Shown here: positions 46,320-56,260 of the stretch, one piece after another
How positions within the stretch are numbered: position 1 is the stretch's first letter
Layout: every line of letters begins with the position of its first letter
The notes under the pieces: generated by a model
What the model was told of the DNA's origin: nothing
Database searches by the model: none
The model's input: only the letters and a program-made list of their open reading frames with translations
Made by a program: the position numbers and the translations under genes
Source of the DNA: Alphaproteobacteria bacterium
GTDB lineage: Bacteria; Pseudomonadota; Alphaproteobacteria; Micavibrionales; Micavibrionaceae
DNA: 64,000 bases
Assembly: GCA_024279035.1 (NCBI GenBank)
Contig: JAJRSA010000028.1
Location: forward strand, 62,001-126,000
Reading direction: 5' to 3'

Positions 46320-47186
46320 ATGTCTCATCCCTCAAACCAGCCTTGTTCTCTTCCTCATACTTTGGCTGGTTTGGGGTTACGTTTTCCGTATCATCAAGAG
46401 ATTCTCGACACAAAGCCCGATATTGGATGGTTAGAGATTCATCCCGAGAACTATTTTGGAGGCGGAGAACCTCTTTTTTTTCTGGAAAAAATAAGAGAAC
46501 ATTACCCCCTCAGCTTTCATGCCGTAGGGCTATCTCTCGGCTCAACAGAGCCCGTTGATTTAGATCATATTCGTCAACTCAAGGCCCTCATTGATCGTTT
46601 CGACCCGTTTCAGTTTTCTGACCATGCCAGTTGGAGTGCCAGTGGCAATGCGCACCTCAATGATCTCCTGCCCTTGCCCTACACTCAAGAGTCTCTCACC
46701 ACACTTTCTTGTAATATTGAACAAGTCCAAGACGCTTTTGGGCAAACGATTCTGATTGAAAACCCATCGACAAGCCTCGCTTTTCAAGAAGATGAGATGT
46801 CTGAACCTGCCTTTTTAAACGCGCTAACCCAACGCACAGGATGCGATCTTCTTCTGGACGTGAATAATATCTATGTACAATCTGTGAATCATCATTTTGA
46901 TCCCAAGCACTATATTGACGAAATCACGACACAGACCATCAAAGAAATTCATCTTGCAGGACATACTGTTGAAAAAGAAGCAGGACACACTCTTCTGATT
47001 GACACCCATAGCGCTGTCGTCTGTGACAAGGTTTGGGAGCTTTATGACTATACCCTTCGCATCCATGGTTCTCACCATACATTGATTGAATGGGATCAGG
47101 ACTACCCCCCTCTCTCTGTCCTTCTGGAGGAAACTTCCCACGTTAAAAACGCACTGGACAAGGCCAAACATCATGTCGCTACATAA
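46320..47186 (+). CDS. bufB: MNIO-family (DUF692) bufferin-modifying enzyme
   Basis: 288 residues, a TIM-barrel multinuclear non-haem iron enzyme that modifies precursor cysteines. Conserved metal-ligand motifs are seen in order: WLEIHPENY, FHAVGLSLG, FSDHASW, ILIENPST, LDVNNIYV, IHLAGH, DTHS and LIEWD. It starts six bases after the precursor stop and overlaps bufC by 14 bases. Length and motifs are standard for the BufB group. Confidence 0.93.
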   Translation: MSHPSNQPCSLPHTLAGLGLRFPYHQEILDTKPDIGWLEIHPENYFGGGEPLFFLEKIREHYPLSFHAVGLSLGSTEPVDLDHIRQLKALIDRFDPFQFSDHASWSASGNAHLNDLLPLPYTQESLTTLSCNIEQVQDAFGQTILIENPSTSLAFQEDEMSEPAFLNALTQRTGCDLLLDVNNIYVQSVNHHFDPKHYIDEITTQTIKEIHLAGHTVEKEAGHTLLIDTHSAVVCDKVWELYDYTLRIHGSHHTLIEWDQDYPPLSVLLEETSHVKNALDKAKHHVAT

Positions 47187-47925
47187 GACACAAACAGCCT
47201 TCAAAGAGATGATCCTCACAGGAAATATGGACACGCCGGAACAAATCTTTCGAACAGGAGGCGCCTCCCTTAATAAGCGTCTTTCTACCTACAAAAATAA
47301 TTATAGGGCAGGATTGAGTAGTGTACTCTCCGAGACGTATCAAACCATTACGGCTCTTGTCGGCGAAAAATTCATGTATGAAATGAGCAAAGCCTACGCC
47401 CTTACACATCCTCCTCAAAAAGCCTGTCTCCATACCTACGGAGAAGATTTCCCGTCTTTTATTGCAGATTTTGAACCCGCATGCGCCTTACCGTATCTCT
47501 CCGATAGTGCTCGCTTGGACTGGGCAGCCAATCGCGCCTATCACGCCCCCGATAGAGAGGCTCTTTCCTTTAAAACCCTTGACCATATAAACTTAGAAGA
47601 CGAAAACCTAACACTCAAACTCCATCCAAGCGTCTCCCTCCTCCACGCCCCATTTCCCATCGCAGACATTCGCCATTATGTCCGTAATGAAGAGCAACAA
47701 GAACAAAAAAACTTTAAGATGAACAAGAAAGAAACCTATCTCCTCATCTCTCGACAAGATTATAGTGTTTATATCCAAGATTTAACGCCTGCGGACTATC
47801 ATTTTCTTAGCCATACTCTTCCCCTTATGGAGAGCTTAGAAGCAACACTTGAGGCCTTCCCTCATTTTGACTTTCAAACCTGTTTACAAAAAACACTTGC
47901 CTGTGAAACTTTTTTAGCAAGATAA
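47173..47925 (+). CDS. bufC: DUF2063 family bufferin partner protein
   Basis: 250 residues from ATG 47173, inside the end of bufB; the in-frame ORF begins earlier, but the conserved DUF2063 N-terminus starts here (FKEMILTGNMDTPEQIFRTGGASLNKRLSTYKNNYRAGLSSVLSETYQTITALVGEKFM). DUF2063 proteins bind the precursor and act with the DUF692 enzyme. The 14-base overlap implies coupled translation. Confidence 0.92.
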   Translation: MSLHKTQTAFKEMILTGNMDTPEQIFRTGGASLNKRLSTYKNNYRAGLSSVLSETYQTITALVGEKFMYEMSKAYALTHPPQKACLHTYGEDFPSFIADFEPACALPYLSDSARLDWAANRAYHAPDREALSFKTLDHINLEDENLTLKLHPSVSLLHAPFPIADIRHYVRNEEQQEQKNFKMNKKETYLLISRQDYSVYIQDLTPADYHFLSHTLPLMESLEATLEAFPHFDFQTCLQKTLACETFLAR

Positions 47926-47970
47926 TCTGAAGTATTTTCTGGACAAGAAATTGTCACGATTCTATATGTA

Positions 47971-48011
47971 GCAGTTTAGAATAAGAACAAGGCATTCTTA
48001 TTCTAAACTGC
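47971..48011. repeat. Perfect 17-base hairpin after bufC
   Basis: gcagtttagaataagaa (47971-47987) and its exact complement (47995-48011) flank a seven-base loop. No U-tract follows on the plus strand, so it is not a classic terminator. It may stabilise the bufABC mRNA 3' end or be an inserted small palindromic element. Confidence 0.75.
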
Positions 48012-48102
48012 GTTCAAGCCACGCAGGCTTTCGAATGAAAATGACCATAACTTATAAAACTCCTTAACTTATGTAGAAAAGTTGGGGAGTAGCTTCATAG
48101 GA

Positions 48103-48549
48103 CTAATTTACTATAAGTCCTATTGTTTTTTCTGTATTAATACCTTGATTCTTCAGAAAGGTGTCATTAATGATACATAGTTTCATTATTTCTGTTATAA
48201 GAGGTGCGCTACTTGTTGAAGGCATCCCTTGACAGGCTTGATAAAAAGATGTGCGTGAAATCCTCTTAGGAGGATCTATACATAGTTTATGCATAGATGG
48301 GCTACTCGCTTGCGGTCGATTAGCAAGCACACCAAAACAATATCTATTAAAAGCTGTAGAGCTTATTACGTCTACCTTAGGGTTATCCAAATCATATTGA
48401 ATTTGAGCTATAGTTGAAATATCTTTATATATAGCGACAGACATAAGGGTGAAAGCTAACCCCACAGCCGTGTTGGAGACCCATGATTTTGAAAAAGCAT
48501 CTTCTGATACAGTTTTCAATTGTTCGTTTTTTTTAAATGAATTACTCAT
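48103..48549 (-). CDS. AT-rich hypothetical protein between bufC and doxX
   Basis: A 148-residue protein from ATG 48549, supported by AAAGGATAATAAT just upstream; a longer ORF to 48639 lacks such a site. It has one hydrophobic segment (residues about 25-45), two Cys pairs spread through the C-terminal part (YCFGV, LCIDPP, ACQGM, LCIIND) and no recognised domain. It lies on the opposite strand to the buf genes, is markedly AT-rich and is surrounded by AT-rich spacers, which fits recent acquisition. Confidence 0.55.
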   Translation of the reverse strand: MSNSFKKNEQLKTVSEDAFSKSWVSNTAVGLAFTLMSVAIYKDISTIAQIQYDLDNPKVDVISSTAFNRYCFGVLANRPQASSPSMHKLCIDPPKRISRTSFYQACQGMPSTSSAPLITEIMKLCIINDTFLKNQGINTEKTIGLIVN

Positions 48550-48899
48550 ATTATTATCCTTTAACGTAACCTTAGGGTTTATACATAATTTACAGAACAA
48601 AAGCAAGTAAAACATTACCCGTAATAATGTTTCGTGCAAACTCCCTAACTTTTGGGTAAAAGTTAACCCGTTTAAGTTTAGCTCTAAACCTATACTATCT
48701 CTATCTTACACAGTATATTTATGCTTAAAGATAAAAAGCTCTTCAATTCATCTTATTAAGTTATAGCCTTATAATTATAAAACTTAATGATACAGTGAAT
48801 GTTTATTGCAAAATACAGGTGATAAAACGCACTCATATGAAACTTTTTTAAGGGAGTCTCCGAATACCCTTTCAGACACGTAAAAAGGATACCGCCACC
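48550..48899. other. AT-rich spacer between the orphan gene and doxX
   Basis: No gene. Small inverted repeats are visible: aaacatta/taatgttt, attaagtt/aacttaat around ttataattataa, and several TATA-like boxes. A ribosome-binding AAGGA for doxX lies at its end. A GTAACC is followed after 16 bases by ATTT, not CGAA, so no second sigma-F-type promoter is claimed. Confidence 0.6.
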
Positions 48900-49370
48900 A
48901 TGAAATCTCTTGCTCTAAAAATAAATTCTCTGATCTCACCACTCCGCAAATTCTCTGACTGTCTTCTCTCTCCTCTCTTTGATCTCGGGGTTCGTCTTTT
49001 TATGGCCAATATTTTCTTTCACTCTGGGTGGTTGAAGTTTGAAAACTATCTCAATGATGATTGGGAGAGTACTCTCTTCCTGTTTGAAGAGATCCACCCT
49101 TTGCCCATCCTTCCTCCCAGTTGCGCGGCTGTCCTTGGAACATCTGCGGAGTTGCTCCTGCCTATCCTCCTTGCCTTTGGACTCTTTGGACGTGTTGGTG
49201 CTGTGGGGCTTCTCATCATGACCGCCGCCATTCAATTTGCTGTCCCTGCTGAATATGGCGTTCAAAACCCCGATCATTATTTCTGGATGTTTCTTCTCGG
49301 CATGATCTTTCTCAAAGGGCCTGGGAAATTGTCGTTGGATCATCTCATTACAAAATGGATGCAGAAATAA
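48900..49370 (+). CDS. DoxX-family membrane protein (bufferin-associated)
   Basis: 156 residues with four membrane helices (about residues 22-45, 70-95, 98-118, 125-145) and the DoxX pattern RLFMANIFFHSGWLKFENY and LLPILLAFGLFGRVGAVGLLIMTAAIQF. DoxX proteins commonly accompany buf operons, where they are thought to take part in electron transfer or metal handling at the membrane. Here it is separated from bufABC by about 970 bases and an opposed AT-rich gene, an unusual split. Confidence 0.85.
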   Translation: MKSLALKINSLISPLRKFSDCLLSPLFDLGVRLFMANIFFHSGWLKFENYLNDDWESTLFLFEEIHPLPILPPSCAAVLGTSAELLLPILLAFGLFGRVGAVGLLIMTAAIQFAVPAEYGVQNPDHYFWMFLLGMIFLKGPGKLSLDHLITKWMQK

Positions 49371-49416
49371 GTTTTTTAACTTCTCTTCCTTGTTGTTTTT
49401 GTGCTAAAAACGCACC

Positions 49417-49947
49417 ATGAAATATATTGTGCCCCCCTTCTTGATTGTTTTAACTTTCCTCCTTGATCAAGCCTCAAAATGGTGGATTGTAGAGCGCATT
49501 TTTCAAGACAATGAGACAGCCTTCCTCAATTGGCTCGTGATCTTTGATCAAGAGCGTTTGGGATATATATCCGCGCCTGTTACCTCTTTCTTCAATCTAA
49601 CGATGGTGTGGAATACGGGAATTAGCTTTGGATTATTTAGCAATAATGCACAGATGGGTGTCTATGTGCTCTCTGGGGTATCTCTTGTGATCAGCCTTTT
49701 TTTCTTGATCTGGATTTTTAGGACGCCATATAAGATAATACAAAGCGCAGGAATCATTGTGATTGCTGGGGCGCTTGGGAATGTATGGGATCGCCTCCGC
49801 TTTGGAGGCGTGATTGATTTTCTCGATTTTTACATTGGAGACTGGCACTATCCTGCCTTTAATGTTGCTGATAGTTGTATTGTGGTCGGGGTTGGACTAA
49901 TACTTATTCATGGAGTTTGGATGGAGCCCAAAGATGAAAAAAACTAG
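49417..49947 (+). CDS. lspA: Lipoprotein signal peptidase (signal peptidase II)
   Basis: 176 residues with four membrane helices. The catalytic aspartates sit in GVIDFLDF (Asp134) and FNVADS (Asp152). It cleaves prolipoprotein signal peptides; two plausible substrates in this window are the TPR lipoprotein and the downstream BamF-like lipoprotein. It overlaps that gene by 14 bases. Confidence 0.95.
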   Translation: MKYIVPPFLIVLTFLLDQASKWWIVERIFQDNETAFLNWLVIFDQERLGYISAPVTSFFNLTMVWNTGISFGLFSNNAQMGVYVLSGVSLVISLFFLIWIFRTPYKIIQSAGIIVIAGALGNVWDRLRFGGVIDFLDFYIGDWHYPAFNVADSCIVVGVGLILIHGVWMEPKDEKN

Positions 49948-50434
49948 TATTATAATATTGAGTATTTATCTCTTGTCTGGATGCTCTAACGCGAAAGAAA
50001 CGTTAGGGCTTGGAAGAAACTCACCTGATGAGTTTGCGGTGATGAAACGCGCGCCTCTTGAGATTCCCTCTAATCTCCGTACGCTACCCGTACCTCAAAA
50101 AGGGGTCGCGCGCCCTCAAGAAGACACGACGGACAAAATAGCTAAAAAAGCTTTGTTTGGAGAAGAAAAGACACAGGAGACGCCCTCACACGATGGTCAA
50201 GCTGAACAGGCCCTTTTACAAAAAGTTGGAGCAGAAAACTCTCCTGCCGATATTCGAACTCTGATTGATAAAGAGGCGAAAGAGTTTGCAGACAGTGAGC
50301 AACCCGTCATTGATAAACTCCTCAAACGAAAAAAGACTGTCCCTGGGTCAATTTTGGATGCCCGAGAAGAGCTAGAAAACCTCAAGAAAAAGAATATTCC
50401 GACCCCTAACGTGCCTCCCGTCCCTGCAAAATGA
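49934..50434 (+). CDS. DUF3035 lipoprotein (BamF-like)
   Basis: 166 residues from ATG 49934. The signal peptide has lipobox LLSGC (Cys17). The conserved start LGLGRNSPDEFAVMKRAPLEIPSNLRTLPVP follows, and then a Lys/Glu-rich region. The DUF3035 family is restricted to alphaproteobacteria and, as I recall, includes BamF of the outer-membrane beta-barrel assembly complex in Caulobacter. Translation is coupled to lspA, and the M16 peptidase gene begins inside its 3' end. Confidence 0.82.
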   Translation: MKKTSIIILSIYLLSGCSNAKETLGLGRNSPDEFAVMKRAPLEIPSNLRTLPVPQKGVARPQEDTTDKIAKKALFGEEKTQETPSHDGQAEQALLQKVGAENSPADIRTLIDKEAKEFADSEQPVIDKLLKRKKTVPGSILDAREELENLKKKNIPTPNVPPVPAK

Positions 50435-51786
50435 GACTCATCCTAACATATTTTCTTTGCCTCTTCTCTTTTCCTGCCCATGCGGGCCTTTTCAACGCCC
50501 AAAGCACAACGCTTGATAACGGTATAGAGGTGGTGATTATCCCTAACCACCGTGCGCCTATCGTCCATCATATGCTCTGGTACAAGGCAGGGTCTGCACA
50601 AGAAATCAATGGACATTCAGGCGTGGCTCACTTTCTAGAACATCTCCTGTTTAAAGGCACAAACCATCCCGATCGTCCCCTAGAGGCAGGAGAATTTTCT
50701 AAACGCATTCGCACAATGGGAGGGAAAGACAACGCCTTTACCTCAAAAGACTATACCGCCTTCTATCAAACCACGTCCAAAGAGCATTTAAACACACTCA
50801 TGCAAATGGAAGCAGATCGTATCCGTCACGCTATGCCTCCCGAGACTCATGTCCTCTCCGAGCGAGATGTTGTCATTGAAGAGCGCAACCAGCGTACCGA
50901 GAATAACCCTCAAGCGCGCTTTTACGAGCAAATGCAAGCCACGCTCTTTCCTAATCATCCCTATGGACGTCCTGTCATTGGATGGCGTGAAGAAATTCGT
51001 GTCATGAGCCATATAGATACAAAATCCTTTTATGATCGTTTTTATCACCCTAACAATGCCCTTCTTATCATCAGTGGAGATATTACCCTTGAAAATATTC
51101 TCCCCGATATTAAGCGTATTTATGGGGCAATTCCTGCAGGAGAAATTTTCCCACGTCATTTCCCAACACTGCCTGCTTTTGAAGGAGAAACACGGATCAC
51201 GCACTCTGAACAGCAGGTAAAACAACCTCTTTGGATGAGAGGCTATCGAGTCCCGTCCTTGCGTCAAAATAAAGAGCACGCCCTCGCCCTCCAAGTTTTA
51301 GAAAGTATTCTTGATGGAGGCCCCACAACACGTCTGTATAAAAAGCTTGTTGTGGAGGATAAGAAAGCCATTGAAATCTCTCTGTCTTACCGCTCTGATA
51401 GCTATGACACCTCTTCTCTTTGGATGTCTGCCGTTCCTGCGGAGGGTATAGCTCTCCCAGACTTAGAAACAGACATTGATATGCTCCTCACACAACTCAT
51501 TAAAAAGGGCATCACAGACCAAGAGCTCCTCGATGCGAAAACACGCCTTAAAAATGCCGCTATCTTTGCTCGAGATTCTCTTTCTACTCCCGCCCATATC
51601 ATTGGACGCGCCCTGACGACAGGAAGTACATTACAAGATGTAGAGACATGGGATCTACACATTGACGCGGTCACAAAAGATCAAATTCAATCCGTTTCGG
51701 AATTATATTTAAATCCTAAAAATAGATCGACTTTCAATTATATAACGGGGTTTCTTCTGCCTGAGAAAGAGGAAAGAAATGAATAG
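50431..51786 (+). CDS. M16 zinc metallopeptidase, catalytic subunit (exported)
   Basis: 451 residues with a signal peptide (to AHAGL). The inverted zinc motif HFLEH is at 67-71, with the downstream glutamate near residue 150 (DVVIEERNQR). A second M16 C-terminal domain follows. It works in the periplasm, probably as a heterodimer with the next gene. It overlaps its neighbours by four and eight bases in a tight operon with lspA and DUF3035. Confidence 0.92.
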   Translation: MRLILTYFLCLFSFPAHAGLFNAQSTTLDNGIEVVIIPNHRAPIVHHMLWYKAGSAQEINGHSGVAHFLEHLLFKGTNHPDRPLEAGEFSKRIRTMGGKDNAFTSKDYTAFYQTTSKEHLNTLMQMEADRIRHAMPPETHVLSERDVVIEERNQRTENNPQARFYEQMQATLFPNHPYGRPVIGWREEIRVMSHIDTKSFYDRFYHPNNALLIISGDITLENILPDIKRIYGAIPAGEIFPRHFPTLPAFEGETRITHSEQQVKQPLWMRGYRVPSLRQNKEHALALQVLESILDGGPTTRLYKKLVVEDKKAIEISLSYRSDSYDTSSLWMSAVPAEGIALPDLETDIDMLLTQLIKKGITDQELLDAKTRLKNAAIFARDSLSTPAHIIGRALTTGSTLQDVETWDLHIDAVTKDQIQSVSELYLNPKNRSTFNYITGFLLPEKEERNE

Positions 51787-53158
51787 GCTATCATACAAGG
51801 TCTCAGCTTTCTCTGGGATAACATTTGTCGTTTTTCTTTGTCTCTTTTCTTCTGCCCACGCCAAAGAGCGCTTTCTTGATATTCAAGAGCTCACAACCCC
51901 CTCAGGACTTTCTGTCTGGCTTGTTGAAGATCACACAGTTCCTGTGATTTCCCTCAAGTTCTCCTTTAAGGATGCAGGGTCATTTGTAGAAAAACCTCAC
52001 CAACAAGGGCTTGTTCAACTTCTCTCTAATATGATGGATGAAGGCGCAGGGGAGTTAGACTCTCAGGCCTTTCAAAAAGAACTCTCAGACCATTCTATTT
52101 CTCTCTCTTTTTCTGGAGGCCGAGATCAGTTTGGGGGATCTCTTAAAACACTCACCACACATAAAGACAAAGCTTTTGACCTTCTCACACAGGCACTCAC
52201 ACAGCCTCGTTTCGATGAAGAGCCTCTAGAGCGTATGAAGCAGGCCAATCTCAGCCGTATCAAAAACAGCATGACTCAGCCCAATTGGATCGCCGCACGC
52301 CTCATGAATGATATTGCGTTTGCAGGACATCCTTACGCTCAAAATAGTGGAGGGACTCTCTCGACTTTACCCACTCTTACTGCAAAAAACCTTCATGATT
52401 TTGTGACAAATGAACTGACAGGGGATCGTCTGATCATTGCCCTATCTGGAGATATCACTCCTGAACAGGCCATAACACATATAGAAAAAATATTTTCATC
52501 CTTCCCACATATCATACGTGACGATATAACGCGTCCTGTCAAATTACAAAACCAAAACACGCTCTCCGTATTCAAGAAAGACATTCCTCAAAGCATACTC
52601 CGTATTACCCTCCCTGGGATTCGCCCCAGCGACCAAGACTATTATGCAGCCAAACTCATGAATCATATTTTCGGAGGGGGAGGCTTTGGCTCTCGCCTTA
52701 TGGAGAGAATCCGTGAGAAAGAAGGTCTTACATATGGTATTTATAGTGGGCTCTCACACATGGAGATGACAGAGACTCTCTCCATTTCAACCTCTACCAA
52801 GAACGAGACCGTTGCGCCTCTCCTCTCTCTTATAAAGAGTGAAGCAAAGACCCTGAAAACAACGCCCATCACCACCCAAGAGCTCCAAGACGCCAAGGAT
52901 TATATTTTAGGAAGCATGCCTCTCGCCCTCACCTCAACGGATGCGCTCTCTTCCATCATGCTCTCTTTACAATCCGATAGGCGTCCAGCAACCTATCTTG
53001 ATACACTTGATGATCACATCAATGCCGTGACCATTGAAGATGTTCAAAAAACAGCCCAACGCTTGTTAGACTTTAATAGAGCCGTCATCGTTCTTGTGGG
53101 ACAGCCTCAGAACATAGAACAAACGAATATTATATCAACCCTCCCAAACGTGGAATAA
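51779..53158 (+). CDS. M16 peptidase-like protein, non-catalytic partner
   Basis: 459 residues, signal peptide to HAKE, and two M16 domains. The zinc motif is lost: the position of HFLEH reads VQLLSN ([15 protein letters not shown]). This is the usual arrangement in which an inactive M16 subunit pairs with the active one, as in mitochondrial processing peptidase and its bacterial relatives. The [27 protein letters not shown] substrate-binding region is intact. Confidence 0.92.
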   Translation: MNRLSYKVSAFSGITFVVFLCLFSSAHAKERFLDIQELTTPSGLSVWLVEDHTVPVISLKFSFKDAGSFVEKPHQQGLVQLLSNMMDEGAGELDSQAFQKELSDHSISLSFSGGRDQFGGSLKTLTTHKDKAFDLLTQALTQPRFDEEPLERMKQANLSRIKNSMTQPNWIAARLMNDIAFAGHPYAQNSGGTLSTLPTLTAKNLHDFVTNELTGDRLIIALSGDITPEQAITHIEKIFSSFPHIIRDDITRPVKLQNQNTLSVFKKDIPQSILRITLPGIRPSDQDYYAAKLMNHIFGGGGFGSRLMERIREKEGLTYGIYSGLSHMEMTETLSISTSTKNETVAPLLSLIKSEAKTLKTTPITTQELQDAKDYILGSMPLALTSTDALSSIMLSLQSDRRPATYLDTLDDHINAVTIEDVQKTAQRLLDFNRAVIVLVGQPQNIEQTNIISTLPNVE

Positions 53159-53162
53159 ACAT

Positions 53163-54641
53163 ATGACTTCTCTTACACAACGTCCCGAATGGAAATCTCT
53201 TAAATCCCATAAAGAAACACTCCCTCCCCTCAAAGAGTTGAACAATCGTTTGACCTTGAGTAATCAAGGCGTGATGCTGGATTATTCCAAGAATAGTGTG
53301 ACCGAAGAGACTCTTACAAAGCTCATTGCCCTCGCCAAAGCCTGTGACCTCGAAGACTGGCGTGATAAAATGTTTTCTGGAGACAAAATAAACAATACAG
53401 AAGAGAGAGCCGTTCTTCATACAGCCTTACGGGCTTCCCATGGCCTTACACCTTCTGTCGATGACACCCTCGCGCGCATGAAAGATATTTCTGCCAAAAT
53501 CCGTGCAGAAGGTAAAATTACAGATGTCGTCAATATAGGGATTGGAGGCTCAGATCTTGGGCCTCACATGGTCTGCGAATCCTTAAAACATTTAGAAAAC
53601 ACGCCTCGTGTCCATTTTGTATCCAATGTGGATGGAGCGCATATCACGCAGACTCTCAAATATTTAGATCCAAAGACAACGCTCTTTCTCATTGCCTCCA
53701 AAACCTTCACCACCCAAGAAACCATGACCAACGCGCACACAGCGCGCACATGGTTCTTAAATACCTGTTCAGAGAAAGACATTCCAGAACATTTCCTCGC
53801 CCTCTCGACAAATAAAGACGCGGTTATAACCTTCGGCATTCCTGAAGAGAATATGTTCCCGTTCAAGGACTGGGTTGGAGGGCGTTATAGTCTGTGGTCA
53901 TCCATAGGTCTCTCTATTTGCCTCTCTGTTGGCTTTGATAATTTCAGATCTCTTTTAGACGGCGCTTCTGCCATGGATCAGCATTTCAAAACAGCACCCT
54001 TAGATCAAAACATGCCCGTTATTCTAGGGCTTCTAGGCGTGTGGTATCGCAATTTTTGGGCGGCAGAGAGTGTTGCTCTTCTTCCCTATGCCCAAGGGCT
54101 TCACCGTTTTCCTGCCTTCTTGCAACAGATGGACATGGAGTCCAACGGAAAATCTGTGACCCGAGATGGACAATCTGTCAATTATGCCACAGGGCCGATT
54201 ATTTTCGGAGAAGCAGGCACTAATGGGCAACATGCCTTCTATCAACTCATTCACCAAGGGACGTCCCTTATTCCCTGTGATTTTATTTTGATCAAAAAAC
54301 CGTATAACGGCAACGCCGATCACCATAAAAAGCTCCTCGCCAATGGGTTGGCACAAGCCGATGCCCTCATGAACGGACAAACACTGGAAGAGGCTGGCAG
54401 TGATCCTCACCGTGTGTTTGAAGGTAACCGCCCGTCGAACACAATTGTCCTTGATGAACTCTCCCCTTTCCATCTCGGACAACTCATTGCCCTGTATGAA
54501 CATAAAGTCTTTGTCCAAGGCATTATCTGGGGTTTAAATAGTTTTGATCAACCTGGCGTTGAGCTCGGGAAAATCCTTGCGAATAATATCTTGAAAAATG
54601 GAGCGACAACGCCCTTGCATAGATATGTTTTAGAAAACTAA
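53163..54641 (+). CDS. pgi: Glucose-6-phosphate isomerase
   Basis: Interconverts glucose-6-phosphate and fructose-6-phosphate. 492 residues, shorter than the E. coli enzyme, as in many alphaproteobacteria. Signatures [31 protein letters not shown] and [24 protein letters not shown] are complete. It starts four bases after the M16 pair, so it may be in the same transcript. Its product feeds the sugar-nucleotide genes at 59010-62112. Confidence 0.97.
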   Translation: MTSLTQRPEWKSLKSHKETLPPLKELNNRLTLSNQGVMLDYSKNSVTEETLTKLIALAKACDLEDWRDKMFSGDKINNTEERAVLHTALRASHGLTPSVDDTLARMKDISAKIRAEGKITDVVNIGIGGSDLGPHMVCESLKHLENTPRVHFVSNVDGAHITQTLKYLDPKTTLFLIASKTFTTQETMTNAHTARTWFLNTCSEKDIPEHFLALSTNKDAVITFGIPEENMFPFKDWVGGRYSLWSSIGLSICLSVGFDNFRSLLDGASAMDQHFKTAPLDQNMPVILGLLGVWYRNFWAAESVALLPYAQGLHRFPAFLQQMDMESNGKSVTRDGQSVNYATGPIIFGEAGTNGQHAFYQLIHQGTSLIPCDFILIKKPYNGNADHHKKLLANGLAQADALMNGQTLEEAGSDPHRVFEGNRPSNTIVLDELSPFHLGQLIALYEHKVFVQGIIWGLNSFDQPGVELGKILANNILKNGATTPLHRYVLEN

Positions 54642-54664
54642 AATCATTTCAATTCTCTCTTCTT

Positions 54665-54747
54665 GTCATTGCCTGAATTGCCTCAGGCAATTCTAGGGGA
54701 ATCCATTTGGATCGCCCTAGAATGTGTAAACACATTCAGGCGATGAC
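54665..54747. repeat. Nested palindromic element between pgi and the pentapeptide gene
   Basis: The outer arms gtcattgcctgaa (54665-54677) and ttcaggcgatgac (54735-54747) pair with one mismatch. Inside lie further hairpins: ttgcctcaggcaa, tctaggg...ccctaga and aatgtgtaaacacatt. Like the three-hairpin repeat it begins gtcat and ends atgac. The rest of the 290-base gap is AT-rich, with no gene. Confidence 0.75.
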
Positions 54748-54931
54748 CTTAAATTTTGTTGACTTTTCATATCATATATAACTATACATAGCCATATGAA
54801 TGCTGTTATTGAACAAATATTCCCTGAAATAACCTCCTCTCCCAAACTCTCCTCTCTAGCCATCCATCTCTTTTTAAGATAGACTCACAGCTGTTAATCT
54901 TTTCTCAATTCAGCTATGACATACTGTTCCC

Positions 54932-56215
54932 ATGACCATTCTTCACTATGACAGAATTACGCAAAGCCAACTTGATGCCATCATTAAGAAACATCATATG
55001 TTTCAGATTGGAAAACGAGGGGGAGCGCGTGCCTTTTTAAAATTTAAAGATCTCTCTGGGCTTGATTTTAAAGAGGCAGACATGACAGGAGCTGACTTTA
55101 CGGGCTCTATTCTTAAAAATGCCAATCTAACCGCAGGAAAATTCTCGGGGGCTACTTTTTTTGCTAGTGATCTAAGAGAAGCCAATCTTCAAAATGCAGA
55201 CTTTTCTCGTGCTGATTTCCGAGGGGCTTATGTGGCAGGTGCAAATCTCAAAGGGGCGGATCTTGACTCTGCGGATCTGCGAGAGGGACGCATTATGGAG
55301 AAAGGCAAAGATGGGACAATGGAGGCGATGAATCTGGGAGAGAACAGAAAAGGAGGAACCTCCTTTTCTGGCGCACGCATGACAGAAACAAACCTCTCTG
55401 GCACCAAAGCCACACATGCTGACTTCTCAGAAGCAGATTTAACGGGCGTAATTATTCACGAAGCCGATCTGAGAGATGTCAATTTTGAAGGCGCTAATCT
55501 GACAAATACAGACTTTACAGGGTGTGATCTCCGAGATGCAAACATGGAAGACTCGATCATGGAAGGCACCGTTTTGATAGAAGCGGAACTGGGGGGACTT
55601 AAAACAACAGACACCGTTACACAACTTGTTCAAATTAGTGATGTTTTGGAGAAACAAGGCAAAACCCTCCACGATATTCTAGAAGAACATGCACTTTGGG
55701 TGAAAAGCAAAGGGGTGGAAGGGCAACAGATGGATATCAGTAATATGGACCTGCGCTCTCTTCTTAATCTCAAAACATATCCTATTACAGCTATTCGCGC
55801 GATTGGTGCTAGCTTTGTGGGGCTTAATCTTTCAAACGCGCATATGCAATTTTCAAATTTTGATAAATCTGATTTTAGAGATTGCAAACTCGTCGATACA
55901 GACTTAAGAGGCTCAAAATTTATAGAGGCCAAGTTCAATCGTGCTGATTTATCGGGAGCAAACATGACCGCTCTCAAATTCAAAAATCCAGATGGGAGTG
56001 AGCGTCTCGAGCGTGTCAATTTGAGTGGGGCTGATTTTCGCTATGCCAAACTCAAAAAGATTGACCTCCGCTACGCTATTCTCATGGGCGCGGATCTCTC
56101 CCACGCCGACTTCACAGGCGCAGACCTAAGAAATGTTGATTTCACAGGTGCCAAAATCAACAACACCAAATTCAAAGATGCGCAAGTTGAAGGCACTATT
56201 TTTGAGACTGGATAA
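54932..56215 (+). CDS. Pentapeptide-repeat protein
   Basis: 427 residues. Two blocks of A(D/N)LXX pentapeptide repeats (about 40-220 and 300-425; for example LREANLQNADFSRADFRGA) should form two right-handed beta-helices. A helical linker (residues 230-300) lies between them. The N-terminus (LDAIIKKHHMFQIGKRGG) and the linker (LHDILEEHALWVKSKGVEG) resemble each other, so the protein looks like an internal duplication. There is no signal peptide. Function is unknown; some families bind DNA gyrase, but nothing here shows that. Confidence 0.88.
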   Translation: MTILHYDRITQSQLDAIIKKHHMFQIGKRGGARAFLKFKDLSGLDFKEADMTGADFTGSILKNANLTAGKFSGATFFASDLREANLQNADFSRADFRGAYVAGANLKGADLDSADLREGRIMEKGKDGTMEAMNLGENRKGGTSFSGARMTETNLSGTKATHADFSEADLTGVIIHEADLRDVNFEGANLTNTDFTGCDLRDANMEDSIMEGTVLIEAELGGLKTTDTVTQLVQISDVLEKQGKTLHDILEEHALWVKSKGVEGQQMDISNMDLRSLLNLKTYPITAIRAIGASFVGLNLSNAHMQFSNFDKSDFRDCKLVDTDLRGSKFIEAKFNRADLSGANMTALKFKNPDGSERLERVNLSGADFRYAKLKKIDLRYAILMGADLSHADFTGADLRNVDFTGAKINNTKFKDAQVEGTIFETG

Positions 56216-56260
56216 AAAATAAACTTGGCGACATCTTCACTTATCGCTACAACTTAAAAT

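Noticed and set aside
48566-48590. Second GTAACC as a sigma-F-type promoter near doxX
   Set aside because: The base run after 16 nucleotides is ATTT, not CGAA.
50788-51294. 168-codon minus-strand ORF opposite the M16 gene
   Set aside because: The opposite strand encodes the intact M16 zinc motif region; no ribosome-binding site or family match.
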